The translations under genes and the position numbers were made by a program. The notes beneath the pieces were generated by a model, which searched no databases, was not told the origin of the DNA, and saw only the letters and a list, made by a program, of their open reading frames with translations. A stretch of 46,375 bases of DNA from assembly GCA_017858735.1 (NCBI GenBank), contig JAFMBH010000022.1, forward strand, positions 1 through 46,375, in the 5' to 3' direction. Shown piece by piece: positions 19,460 through 25,975 of this stretch. Source of the DNA: Bacteroidota bacterium (GTDB taxonomy: Bacteria; Bacteroidota; Bacteroidia; Chitinophagales; Saprospiraceae). Position 1 is the stretch's first letter. The number at the start of each line of letters is the position of its first letter.

Positions 19460-20128
19460 TTAAGGAACAAAGCGTAAGGCAATAAATTGAGCGATAATAC
19501 CAATAATAAAGCCTCCGTAAACCTGCATGGGTTGGTGCGCTTTCAAATATAACCGACTGCTGCCAACGAGACCAGCAATGAGCACAAAAAATAAAAAAAT
19601 CAACGGAAGGGGTATCAAATAAATAGCGTCATTCCGTCCTTGTAATAATAGTTCGGCTTCTTTGTGTTGAAAAAGAAAAACCAGAATAAAACCTAAAATA
19701 CCGCCAATGCCCACAGTATGCGCACTGATTTTATCAAAAATATTGATGAAAAATGCAAGGAATAAACCAATAGATGCACCTAAAATAGCTCTGCTAAAGG
19801 AAGGGGGTATGTCTGGATTATCTAATAAATTTCTAAACATCCAAAGGTAGAAGATACCCGTTATTATATAAGGTGCAATTCTGTCTTCTTTCTCAGGCAG
19901 TTCAATAGATTTTGCCAGGCCTATAAAGGTTAGCATTAAAACAGCAAAAGCGGGGATAAAGAAAGTAGTTAAAAATATTCTTATAAATAGAATAACCGCC
20001 CCAGGATCTGACCATTTGGTGAATCCAAAGTCAAAAGGATTAATAAAAAGCAACAATATATAAATATAAGTGATGGCTAATAAAGGGTGGGTTAGCCAAG
20101 ATATAAAGCTTGCGGAAGTACGAAGCAT
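19460..20128 (-). CDS. PAP2-like membrane protein (divergent)
   Basis: A 222-residue protein with about six transmembrane helices. Two loops resemble the phosphatase signature of PAP2/undecaprenyl-diphosphatase proteins: KISAHTVGIGG near residue 133, in place of PSGHxx, and SSRLYLKAHQPMQVYGG near residue 190, in place of SRxYLGxHyPsDVlaG. The first motif (KxxxxxxRP) is not evident, so activity is uncertain. A role in polyprenyl-phosphate recycling would suit the envelope genes nearby. It is the first gene of the minus-strand run leading to thiL, and it is divergent from ompH. Confidence 0.6.
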   Translation of the reverse strand: MLRTSASFISWLTHPLLAITYIYILLLFINPFDFGFTKWSDPGAVILFIRIFLTTFFIPAFAVLMLTFIGLAKSIELPEKEDRIAPYIITGIFYLWMFRNLLDNPDIPPSFSRAILGASIGLFLAFFINIFDKISAHTVGIGGILGFILVFLFQHKEAELLLQGRNDAIYLIPLPLIFLFFVLIAGLVGSSRLYLKAHQPMQVYGGFIIGIIAQFIALRFVP

Positions 20129-20160
20129 GTTTTTTTAAGATAAATATAAGGTTTGTAGTG

Positions 20161-20220
20161 GAATAAATACAACCTTATACTAAATTCATTACATCTTTAG
20201 AATAAATGTACCTTATATTA
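20161..20220. repeat. Imperfect direct repeat in the divergent promoter region before ompH
   Basis: GAATAAATACAACCTTATAC plus TA (20161-20182) is repeated as GAATAAATGTACCTTATATTA (20200-20220), 39 bp apart. The TACCTTA part resembles a -7 box. Upstream, AAGGTTTGTA (20149-20158) can pair with TACAACCTT (20168-20176). It lies between two divergent genes, so it may hold overlapping promoters or operators. Confidence 0.35.
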
Positions 20221-20250
20221 GCGTTATAATTGAATTAATTGAACAACTAA

Positions 20251-20802
20251 ATGTATAACATGAGAACGACCCTTCGGCTAGCTAATGGTTTCGTCCAAAA
20301 AGGGATGATAGCCACTTTGTTCTTTCTTTTCTTTGCCGTTTTTACTCACGCACAACGTGTAGCTTGTGTTGATATGAGTAAAATACTGGAAAATTTAGGT
20401 GACTATAAAGCCGCACAACTTGAATTAGATGAAATGAGCGCGCGCTGGAAACAAGAAATTGCCCAGGAATACGACAAAATTAAGGCAATTTATAACAGGT
20501 ATCAGTCGGAACAAGTTTTATTAAGTGATGATCAAAGAAAATCGAGAGAGGACGAGATCATGACGAGAGAAAAAGAAGTGAGAGATTTACAAAATTCAAG
20601 GTTTGGTCCTGATGGTCAACTGTTTAAACGAAGGCAAGAACTCGTCCGTCCAATCCAGGACAGGGTCTATGCCGTCATTGAAACTTATGCAACGGAGAGA
20701 GGGTTCGATTTTATTTTTGACAAAGCGAGCGCGTCTGGAATTATCTTTTCAACGCCAGCATTTGATAAAACAGAGGATATTAGACGTATTTTAGGGAAAT
20801 AA
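20251..20802 (+). CDS. OmpH/Skp-family periplasmic chaperone, first copy
   Basis: A 183-residue OmpH-family protein with a signal peptide (ending THAQR). It continues VACVDMSKILENLGDYKAAQ, the conserved first strand and helix of Skp. A long coiled coil follows (about 50-130), with FDFIFDKASASGIIF at the C-terminal end, the usual closing strand. Skp-type chaperones carry unfolded outer-membrane proteins across the periplasm. A second copy follows after 82 bp, then murI. The ATG at 20260 is an alternative start. In many Bacteroidota bamA and uppS lie directly upstream. Here the upstream neighbour is the divergent PAP2-like gene. Confidence 0.9.
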   Translation: MYNMRTTLRLANGFVQKGMIATLFFLFFAVFTHAQRVACVDMSKILENLGDYKAAQLELDEMSARWKQEIAQEYDKIKAIYNRYQSEQVLLSDDQRKSREDEIMTREKEVRDLQNSRFGPDGQLFKRRQELVRPIQDRVYAVIETYATERGFDFIFDKASASGIIFSTPAFDKTEDIRRILGK

Positions 20803-20810
20803 CGGTTTTT

Positions 20811-20843
20811 TTGCAGAAAATAGTCACTTTTTTCTTACATTCG
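20811..20843 (+). promoter_or_regulatory. Possible promoter of the second ompH copy
   Basis: TTG (20811-20813) is followed after 22 bp by TACATTCG (20836-20843), a one-mismatch version of TAnnTTTG, then a C. It lies 42 bp before the ATG at 20885. The match is imperfect, and read-through from the first copy is also possible. Confidence 0.4.
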
Positions 20844-20884
20844 CGCCACATCATTTTAAAAAGCGCATTAAAATTAAATACTTT

Positions 20885-21397
20885 ATGAGAAACATCATTT
20901 TATTAGCCGCTGTAGTCCTTATGGGTGTTATGGGCGGAAATACTTTAAGTGCTCAAAAATTTGGATATTTAAATTCTCAGGCAATTCTTGCAGAGTTACC
21001 CGAAGTTAAACAGTCTGAAGCTGAACTTGAAGCTTTGCAAAAACAGTTGCAGAAAAAGGGTCAAACCATGCTGGAAACACTACAAGCTGATTATCAGGTT
21101 ATGCAAAAGAAAGTTGATAGCGGCGAATTGTCTCCTAAAATGCAAGAGGAAGAAGGAAAAAAATTACAGGTTCGCGAGGAAGATTTAAACAAATTTCAAC
21201 AGGAGATGATGAATACCCTGCAGGAAAAAAGAAATACGCTCCTTAAACCTATTTATGACAAGCTAACGGCTGCTTTAAAGGTTGTAGCTCAGGAAAATGG
21301 TTACGCTTATATTTTTGATCAGTCTATTCTTTTATTTTCTGATCCCGCAGGTGATGTCAGTGCGCTCGTTAAAGCTAAATTAACAGCAGCTAATTAA
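20885..21397 (+). CDS. OmpH/Skp-family periplasmic chaperone, second copy
   Basis: A 170-residue OmpH-family protein with a signal peptide (MRNIILLAAVVLMGVMGG, cut near SAQK), then FGYLNSQAILAELPEVKQSE and a long charged coiled coil of about 90 residues. The end, NGYAYIFDQSILLFSDP, is the conserved closing strand. The two copies are similar in plan but clearly diverged, so this is an old duplication of the kind common in Bacteroidota. Presumed role: periplasmic chaperone for outer-membrane proteins. A possible promoter lies between the copies, and murI follows after 18 bp. Confidence 0.92.
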   Translation: MRNIILLAAVVLMGVMGGNTLSAQKFGYLNSQAILAELPEVKQSEAELEALQKQLQKKGQTMLETLQADYQVMQKKVDSGELSPKMQEEEGKKLQVREEDLNKFQQEMMNTLQEKRNTLLKPIYDKLTAALKVVAQENGYAYIFDQSILLFSDPAGDVSALVKAKLTAAN

Positions 21398-21415
21398 TAA
21401 ATTTTAATACTTTTT

Positions 21416-22216
21416 ATGGCTTCGTGCCGTCCTATAGGTATTTTTGATTCTGGCGTTGGGGGCTTGACAGTCGCCAACGCCATTTCTTTGTTGTTACCTG
21501 ACGAAACTATTTTCTATATCGGTGATACCGCTCGTATTCCTTATGGAAATAAATCAAAGGACGATATTGAAAAATTCAGTTTGGAAATGACTAAATTCCT
21601 GCTGGATAAAGATTGTAAAGCTATCGTTATTGCTTGTAATACAGCTTCTGCTTATGCTTTGGAAGCTGTTAGAAATACTTATCGTGACATTCCAGTTATC
21701 GCTATGGAACCCGCCGTAAAGCCTGCCATTGAGCAATCTAAAACCGGTGCTATTGGGGTGTTAGCTACGCTGGGCACTTTGAAAAGTGATAGGTACAGTC
21801 ATCTTAAAGATAAATTTGGTCAAGGTATTCAAATATTGGAGAATCCTTGCCTCGGATTGGTTGATAACATTGAAGCAGGAAAATGGAATGATCCGGAAAC
21901 TATTTTGTTGCTGGAAACCATTCTTAAACCTATGGTGGATGCTCAGGTGGATCACATAGTTTTGGGCTGTACCCATTATCCTATCGTTATTCCCCTTATT
22001 GCCATTATAATGGGCGATTCCGTGCAACTCGTAAATCCGGCGCCAGCTATCGCTAAACAGGTTTACAGGCAATTAGCCGAACGTAATTTGTTGTGTGTCG
22101 ATACCGCTCTAAAAGAAAGTAGCCCAAAACATACTGTTTGGGCTACTGGTTCTACGCTAAGTTTTAACTATCTTCTGAAAGAATTATTACCAAACAGTGA
22201 ACTGATTCATTGGTAA
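21416..22216 (+). CDS. murI: Glutamate racemase
   Basis: A 266-residue MurI, which makes D-glutamate for peptidoglycan. The N-terminal IGIFDSGVGGLTV and IPYGNKS segments and the two catalytic cysteines in IACNTASA and LGCTHYP are all present. Length is normal. It sits 18 bp downstream of the second ompH, so it is probably expressed with that gene. Near its 3' end the coding sequence contains a perfect 11-bp inverted repeat (22118-22147) that reads as a terminator for the opposite strand. Its stop is only 12 bp from the stop of the convergent transglycosylase gene. Confidence 0.97.
   Translation: MASCRPIGIFDSGVGGLTVANAISLLLPDETIFYIGDTARIPYGNKSKDDIEKFSLEMTKFLLDKDCKAIVIACNTASAYALEAVRNTYRDIPVIAMEPAVKPAIEQSKTGAIGVLATLGTLKSDRYSHLKDKFGQGIQILENPCLGLVDNIEAGKWNDPETILLLETILKPMVDAQVDHIVLGCTHYPIVIPLIAIIMGDSVQLVNPAPAIAKQVYRQLAERNLLCVDTALKESSPKHTVWATGSTLSFNYLLKELLPNSELIHW
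22118..22147 (-). terminator. Hairpin inside murI, likely terminator of the transglycosylase gene
   Basis: AGTAGCCCAAA (22118-22128) and TTTGGGCTACT (22137-22147) are perfect 11-bp arms around an 8-nt loop. On the minus strand the stem is followed by TTCTTTTAG, a T-rich tail, and it lies about 80 bp below the stop of the minus-strand transglycosylase gene. On the plus strand no T-run follows. Confidence 0.6.
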
Positions 22217-22228
22217 TTATCTTTAGTG

Positions 22229-23338
22229 TTACACTTTATTTATAAGAGATTTCTTAGAAAGGAATAGTTGTAATTCCTGATTAATTGCCAATTCATTGTT
22301 CTGAAGGGTATTCCACTTCTTTAAATCTTCTACTTTCACTTTAAATAAATTGGCAATACTTTCTAAGGTCTCATCTTTGCTAATCACATAAGTGGTTTGA
22401 AATAGATCCTTTTGATTTTCAATTTTTTCTACCATTATTTTGCGCAGTTGGCTTATTCCCTCAGCTGGCAAAATAATCAAATGACCAAGTTCAGATCGAG
22501 GTATTTGGTGTTGTTTAAAGGAAGGGTTCAATTTTGAAATTGCTCCAACAGATAATTGTGTAGCTTTCGCTATCTGGTCAAATGACATCTGTTGATGTAC
22601 TCTTACTGAACGAAATCCCTCCTTAGCCATCACAGGAGATTTTGGAATAAGATTGTGCTGAGCGTAAAATTTAGAAACGTAAGCTGCAGCAATAAAAGCA
22701 GGTACATACACTTGGGTTTCTCTCGGTAGATATTTACTTAATTTACCGTACTCTTTAGATCCCGCTAATTTAACAGCAGAAAGTACTTTTGACGGTCCAC
22801 TATTATAAGCAATTAGTACTAATCCCCAATCTCCAAATTGATCGTATAACGCTGACAACATCTTTACCGCAGCGGTGGTAGATTTATAAACATCCATACG
22901 CTCATCCAATAAAGGATTTACAGTAAGCCCATAATTGCGGGCAGTGTGCGGCATTAATTGCCATAAACCAGCTGCACCAGCGCCAGATGAAACACCAGCA
23001 TTCATGCCTGATTCTATAACAGGAAGGTAGCGTAATATTTCAGGTAAACCTTCTTTTTGTAATTGTGCATCAAAAATAGCGTGGTACAACGCTGATCTGC
23101 CAAGCATTGCTTCCGTCTCCTTTCTTCCCAGAATAGTGTAATTCTGAATTCTACTTAGTAAGTCATCATTTACCTCAAATTGCATAGGCAATTTTAACGA
23201 GGCTAATCTGTCACTAACCATTTTATGGGTAGTTGACGACCACGGTTCAGAGATGTCCGCGGATTTGAGTGGGTTGATTAATGCAATAACAAATAGCATC
23301 AGCATGCTGGTTATTGCATTTTTTGTTTTGTTTTTCAT
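22229..23338 (-). CDS. Lytic transglycosylase with LysM domains (MltD-like)
   Basis: A 369-residue exported protein with a signal peptide (TSMLMLFVIALINPL). The SLT domain lies at about residues 95-215, with the catalytic Glu in YLPVIESGMN, the GAAGLWQLMPHTA motif and the GLVLIAYNSGPSKV segment. Two LysM-like regions follow, one near 240-290 (SFDQIAKATQLSVGAI) and a clearer one at the end (DETLESIANLFKVKVEDLKK), which bind peptidoglycan. The layout is that of MltD, which cleaves glycan strands to 1,6-anhydro ends. It has its own -7 box at 23436-23443 and a likely terminator inside the convergent murI. Confidence 0.92.
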   Translation of the reverse strand: MKNKTKNAITSMLMLFVIALINPLKSADISEPWSSTTHKMVSDRLASLKLPMQFEVNDDLLSRIQNYTILGRKETEAMLGRSALYHAIFDAQLQKEGLPEILRYLPVIESGMNAGVSSGAGAAGLWQLMPHTARNYGLTVNPLLDERMDVYKSTTAAVKMLSALYDQFGDWGLVLIAYNSGPSKVLSAVKLAGSKEYGKLSKYLPRETQVYVPAFIAAAYVSKFYAQHNLIPKSPVMAKEGFRSVRVHQQMSFDQIAKATQLSVGAISKLNPSFKQHQIPRSELGHLIILPAEGISQLRKIMVEKIENQKDLFQTTYVISKDETLESIANLFKVKVEDLKKWNTLQNNELAINQELQLFLSKKSLINKV

Positions 23339-23435
23339 AGGACTAAATCGGACAAAACAACGATAAATAAAAATTTTATCTGCTGTCTCGCCACTTGGAG
23401 CCTAAACTCCTTTTGTGTGTTCATGGAATATGCTG

Positions 23436-23443
23436 CAAATTTA
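23436..23443 (-). promoter_or_regulatory. -7 box of the transglycosylase promoter
   Basis: On the minus strand this reads TAAATTTG followed by C, an exact TAnnTTTGC match. It predicts a leader of roughly 90 nt before the ATG at 23338. The upstream TTG is at a sub-optimal distance of 15 bp. Confidence 0.45.
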
Positions 23444-23601
23444 AGCCCTTTACACGAACAATTCCAGTGTTTTTAAAGATTGACAATAACATTAACAATT
23501 CAAAAACCCTTTAAAATTAATGCTTTTGAAGGTTAAACAGTCTGTAACTCTCTATTTCATTGACCTTACAGATTATAAAAATTGTTAATTTCAGAAAAAT
23601 T

Positions 23602-23631
23602 AAATTTGTTTTTTTGAGGTAAAACAAATTT
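23602..23631. repeat. Perfect 11-bp inverted repeat upstream of the DUF5995-like gene
   Basis: AAATTTGTTTT (23602-23612) and AAAACAAATTT (23621-23631) flank an 8-bp loop, and a short T-run follows on the plus strand. It lies 100-130 bp above the ATG. It may be an operator, since each arm contains a TTTG/CAAA element. An AT-rich hairpin would be a weak terminator. Confidence 0.35.
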
Positions 23632-23688
23632 TTTAAGAAAAAATTAACGTTTTTATTAACAAAAAAGGGATATTTCTTTGTCGTTGGA

Positions 23689-23708
23689 ACGAATGTAGAT
23701 GTTCGTTA
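23689..23708. promoter_or_regulatory. 20-bp dyad just before the DUF5995-like gene
   Basis: AACGAA and TTCGTT arms (23689-23694 and 23703-23708) flank 8 bp, ending 23 bp before the ATG. The position and the symmetry with an 8-bp spacer suit a repressor site. No regulator is known. Confidence 0.3.
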
Positions 23709-23731
23709 CATATATATGAAAAAGACAAACA

Positions 23732-24352
23732 ATGGATACTTTTTCATTCTCATCAGAAAATTTGCGCGATATTCAATCATTGATTTTACATTTCGATAGG
23801 GTTAAGGTTCAATTGCTGAAAAATAAGCAACCAAATTTAATTCCCTTTCATGATACTTATTTCCTAATTACAACATCGGTATTTAGTAAATTAGGCACAG
23901 GGTTTTTTGAAAATGATGACAATATGTCCACTTTTGTTCTGTCCTTTGCTAAGTTCTATTTTGATGCCTTAGACCATAATTTCAAAGGAGAATCTGTTTC
24001 TTCTGCCTGGCAATTTATGTTTAATCAATGTGACAGAAATAACCTGCCTCGTTTTGTTTATCTTTTATTAGGAGTTCACGCACACATTAATCAGGATCTT
24101 TCCTTGTGCGTTAGAACATTAGATTTTGGTGTAGCTTTTAAAAATGATTACCTCGCTATAAATCATATCATAAAGGGAAAACTAGCAGAGGCAATTGCTC
24201 AATTAGATGAAAAATCTATTTTTTTGAAACGCATTTTACAAAATAGCTTGTTTCTATATCAAATGCCTGTGCAGCAAATCATTGTCTTATGCAGAAATCT
24301 GGCTTGGGATAAAAGCCAGGAGGTGGCTACTGCGGAGTTAGTTTATGCTTAA
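23732..24352 (+). CDS. DUF5995-like protein
   Basis: A 206-residue protein without signal peptide or transmembrane helix. Two stretches match what I recall of DUF5995: FAKFYFDALDHNF near residue 75 and FVYLLLGVHAHINQDL near residue 110. In the family these read RYLDALD and LLLGMNAHIN-DL. The His-rich HAHIN segment suggests a helical bundle that could hold a metal, as in other all-helical families, but this is inference. The family has no agreed function. It has an isolated promoter region with two inverted repeats and a 15-bp overlap with the convergent hydrolase gene. Confidence 0.55.
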   Translation: MDTFSFSSENLRDIQSLILHFDRVKVQLLKNKQPNLIPFHDTYFLITTSVFSKLGTGFFENDDNMSTFVLSFAKFYFDALDHNFKGESVSSAWQFMFNQCDRNNLPRFVYLLLGVHAHINQDLSLCVRTLDFGVAFKNDYLAINHIIKGKLAEAIAQLDEKSIFLKRILQNSLFLYQMPVQQIIVLCRNLAWDKSQEVATAELVYA

Positions 24353-25234
24353 ATGATCCAATAATTGGGGGTAAAAGTGAGCGTATGTCTCTTTGGGCAT
24401 AGTATGGCCCATCCAATCCACAATGATTAATTTTGCTGCTTTATTCAAAGAGGCTAACTTATACGCATGGTTTACAGGAACAATGGGATCAGAACTGCCA
24501 TGTATAACCAAAAAGGGTATATTAATTTTGGGGATTTCTTGAATCCTAGAACCAGAGGCAATGATAGCACAAAATTGTTGATACCTTGCTTTGGGATTTT
24601 GTCCTTTTCGGATGTCAATGCCCTCAGTTACTATTTTTCTAAGTTCTTCTTCGTCGTATCGAAATTTAGTTCCATTTAAATATCGATACATTTTCATGTA
24701 AAATTTGACGGTAATTTGAGGATGAAGTACAGGATGATTTATATGGAAATGTCTAAATAGAAAAGGTAAAAGAGGGAAATATAATTTTTCTTGCCATTTT
24801 TTTGTTAAGCTTACATCATACATAAAGGCCGATGACATGATAGAACATATCGATAAAATTCTCTCGGAAAATGATATGGACAGTCGTTGCGCAATCATTC
24901 CCCCCATGGAAACGCCAATAAGATGAACTTTTTGAAGATTTAAATAATCAAGTAGAAAAATGGAATCCTGTGCCATATCTTCTAAGGTATAAGGGCTTTT
25001 TCTATGCCATGTGTCATTCAACCAGGTAGATTTTCCTATATCCCGGTTGTCAAACCGAATACAATAAAAGTCATTATCCAATAAAGGTTGAATGAATTCT
25101 TCAGTGAATGCAAGACATTGGGTGTCTAAACCCATAATTAATAAAATGGGTGGATTCGCTTCGTTTCCAAAAGTTTCGTAATACAGGTCTATTTTATTAG
25201 GAAGCGAGGCTATTCCAAATCTTGTTGGGTTCAT
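24338..25234 (-). CDS. Alpha/beta hydrolase
   Basis: A 298-residue alpha/beta-hydrolase-fold enzyme, cytoplasmic by sequence. The oxyanion-hole region is ILLIMGLDTQC (the usual HG is MG here). The nucleophile elbow is GVSMGGM (Ser near residue 109). The acid is in VIHGSSDPIVP and the catalytic His in DWMGHTMPKE. The FDNRDIGKSTW segment resembles esterases and the aclacinomycin-methylesterase-like group, so it is an ester or C-C hydrolase of unknown substrate. It is divergent from the VanX-like gene, with 44 bp between them. Function beyond the fold is not resolved. Confidence 0.85.
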   Translation of the reverse strand: MNPTRFGIASLPNKIDLYYETFGNEANPPILLIMGLDTQCLAFTEEFIQPLLDNDFYCIRFDNRDIGKSTWLNDTWHRKSPYTLEDMAQDSIFLLDYLNLQKVHLIGVSMGGMIAQRLSISFSERILSICSIMSSAFMYDVSLTKKWQEKLYFPLLPFLFRHFHINHPVLHPQITVKFYMKMYRYLNGTKFRYDEEELRKIVTEGIDIRKGQNPKARYQQFCAIIASGSRIQEIPKINIPFLVIHGSSDPIVPVNHAYKLASLNKAAKLIIVDWMGHTMPKETYAHFYPQLLDHLSIN

Positions 25235-25278
25235 TTAATGGTTAATTTTGTACCTTAGTTGTCGCAATTCCTATAAAT

Positions 25279-25881
25279 ATGCGCATTTTATTTCTTTTTT
25301 CAGCCTTTTTTATTCAAAATCTGATATTAGGTCAAGTTTTGCCATTCGTTGAATTGACGGAAGATAAAAATGAGGTGGTGCTGGACATCCGCTACGCAAC
25401 ATCCGATAATTTTACAAATACCAGGCTTTACGATTGTGGGCGTTGTTTCCTTCACCCAACCGTAGCCAAAGCTTTGCAACGTGCAGCAGATGATTTTAAA
25501 AAACAAGGATATAAAATCATTCTGTTTGATTGCTACCGGCCTCTTTCTATACAACGAAAGTTATGGGCAAAAGTACCCGATGCCAGGTATGTTACACCGC
25601 CAGCTAAGGGTTCAATGCATAATAGAGGCGCTGCAATAGATATTTCACTTCAGGAAATTAAATCAAAAAAGGAGCTGGACATGGGAACACCTTATGATTT
25701 TTTTGGTAAAGAAGCCTATATGGATTACCAGGGACTGTCAGTAGTAGCTTCTAAAAATAGGAAAATATTGCATACTACGCTCATGAAATACGGATTTAAG
25801 CCTATCAGGACAGAGTGGTGGCATTTCTCTTTTAGTGGCAGCGGTGCCACTATCTCGGAATGGAACTGGACTTGCCCATAA
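25279..25881 (+). CDS. D-alanyl-D-alanine dipeptidase (VanX/DdpX family)
   Basis: A 200-residue exported zinc dipeptidase. The signal peptide is MRILFLFSAFFIQNLILG. The family motifs are FDCYRPLSIQ (substrate-binding Arg), SMHNRGAAID (zinc His and Asp in HxxxxxxD) and TEWWHFSF (catalytic Glu and zinc His). VanX-type enzymes split D-Ala-D-Ala. In a species without van genes, as here, the likely job is murein recycling in the periplasm, like DdpX, rather than vancomycin resistance. There is no vanH or vanA neighbour in the window. Confidence 0.9.
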   Translation: MRILFLFSAFFIQNLILGQVLPFVELTEDKNEVVLDIRYATSDNFTNTRLYDCGRCFLHPTVAKALQRAADDFKKQGYKIILFDCYRPLSIQRKLWAKVPDARYVTPPAKGSMHNRGAAIDISLQEIKSKKELDMGTPYDFFGKEAYMDYQGLSVVASKNRKILHTTLMKYGFKPIRTEWWHFSFSGSGATISEWNWTCP

Positions 25882-25975
25882 GCTATGATTAACAGGTCTT
25901 TAACATTTATTTTCATTTTATATAGACCTTTATGCTAACATTGTCGGTTTTTATATTACCTTAAATTTTATTCAA

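Larger units (their letters stand above)
23339..23731. other. 393-bp AT-rich divergent gap between the transglycosylase and DUF5995-like genes
   Basis: I see no gene here. The gap holds the likely transglycosylase promoter on the minus strand, with an exact -7 box TAAATTTG at 23443-23436 and a TTG 15 bp above it, which is a short spacing. A GGAG/CTCC inverted repeat lies in that leader near 23397-23410. On the side of the plus-strand gene there are an 11-bp AT-rich hairpin (23602-23631) and a 20-bp dyad (23689-23708), listed separately. Confidence 0.5.

Noticed and set aside
25279-25881. Vancomycin resistance by VanX
   Set aside because: The gene stands alone without vanH, vanA or a VanRS pair, so murein recycling is the better reading.
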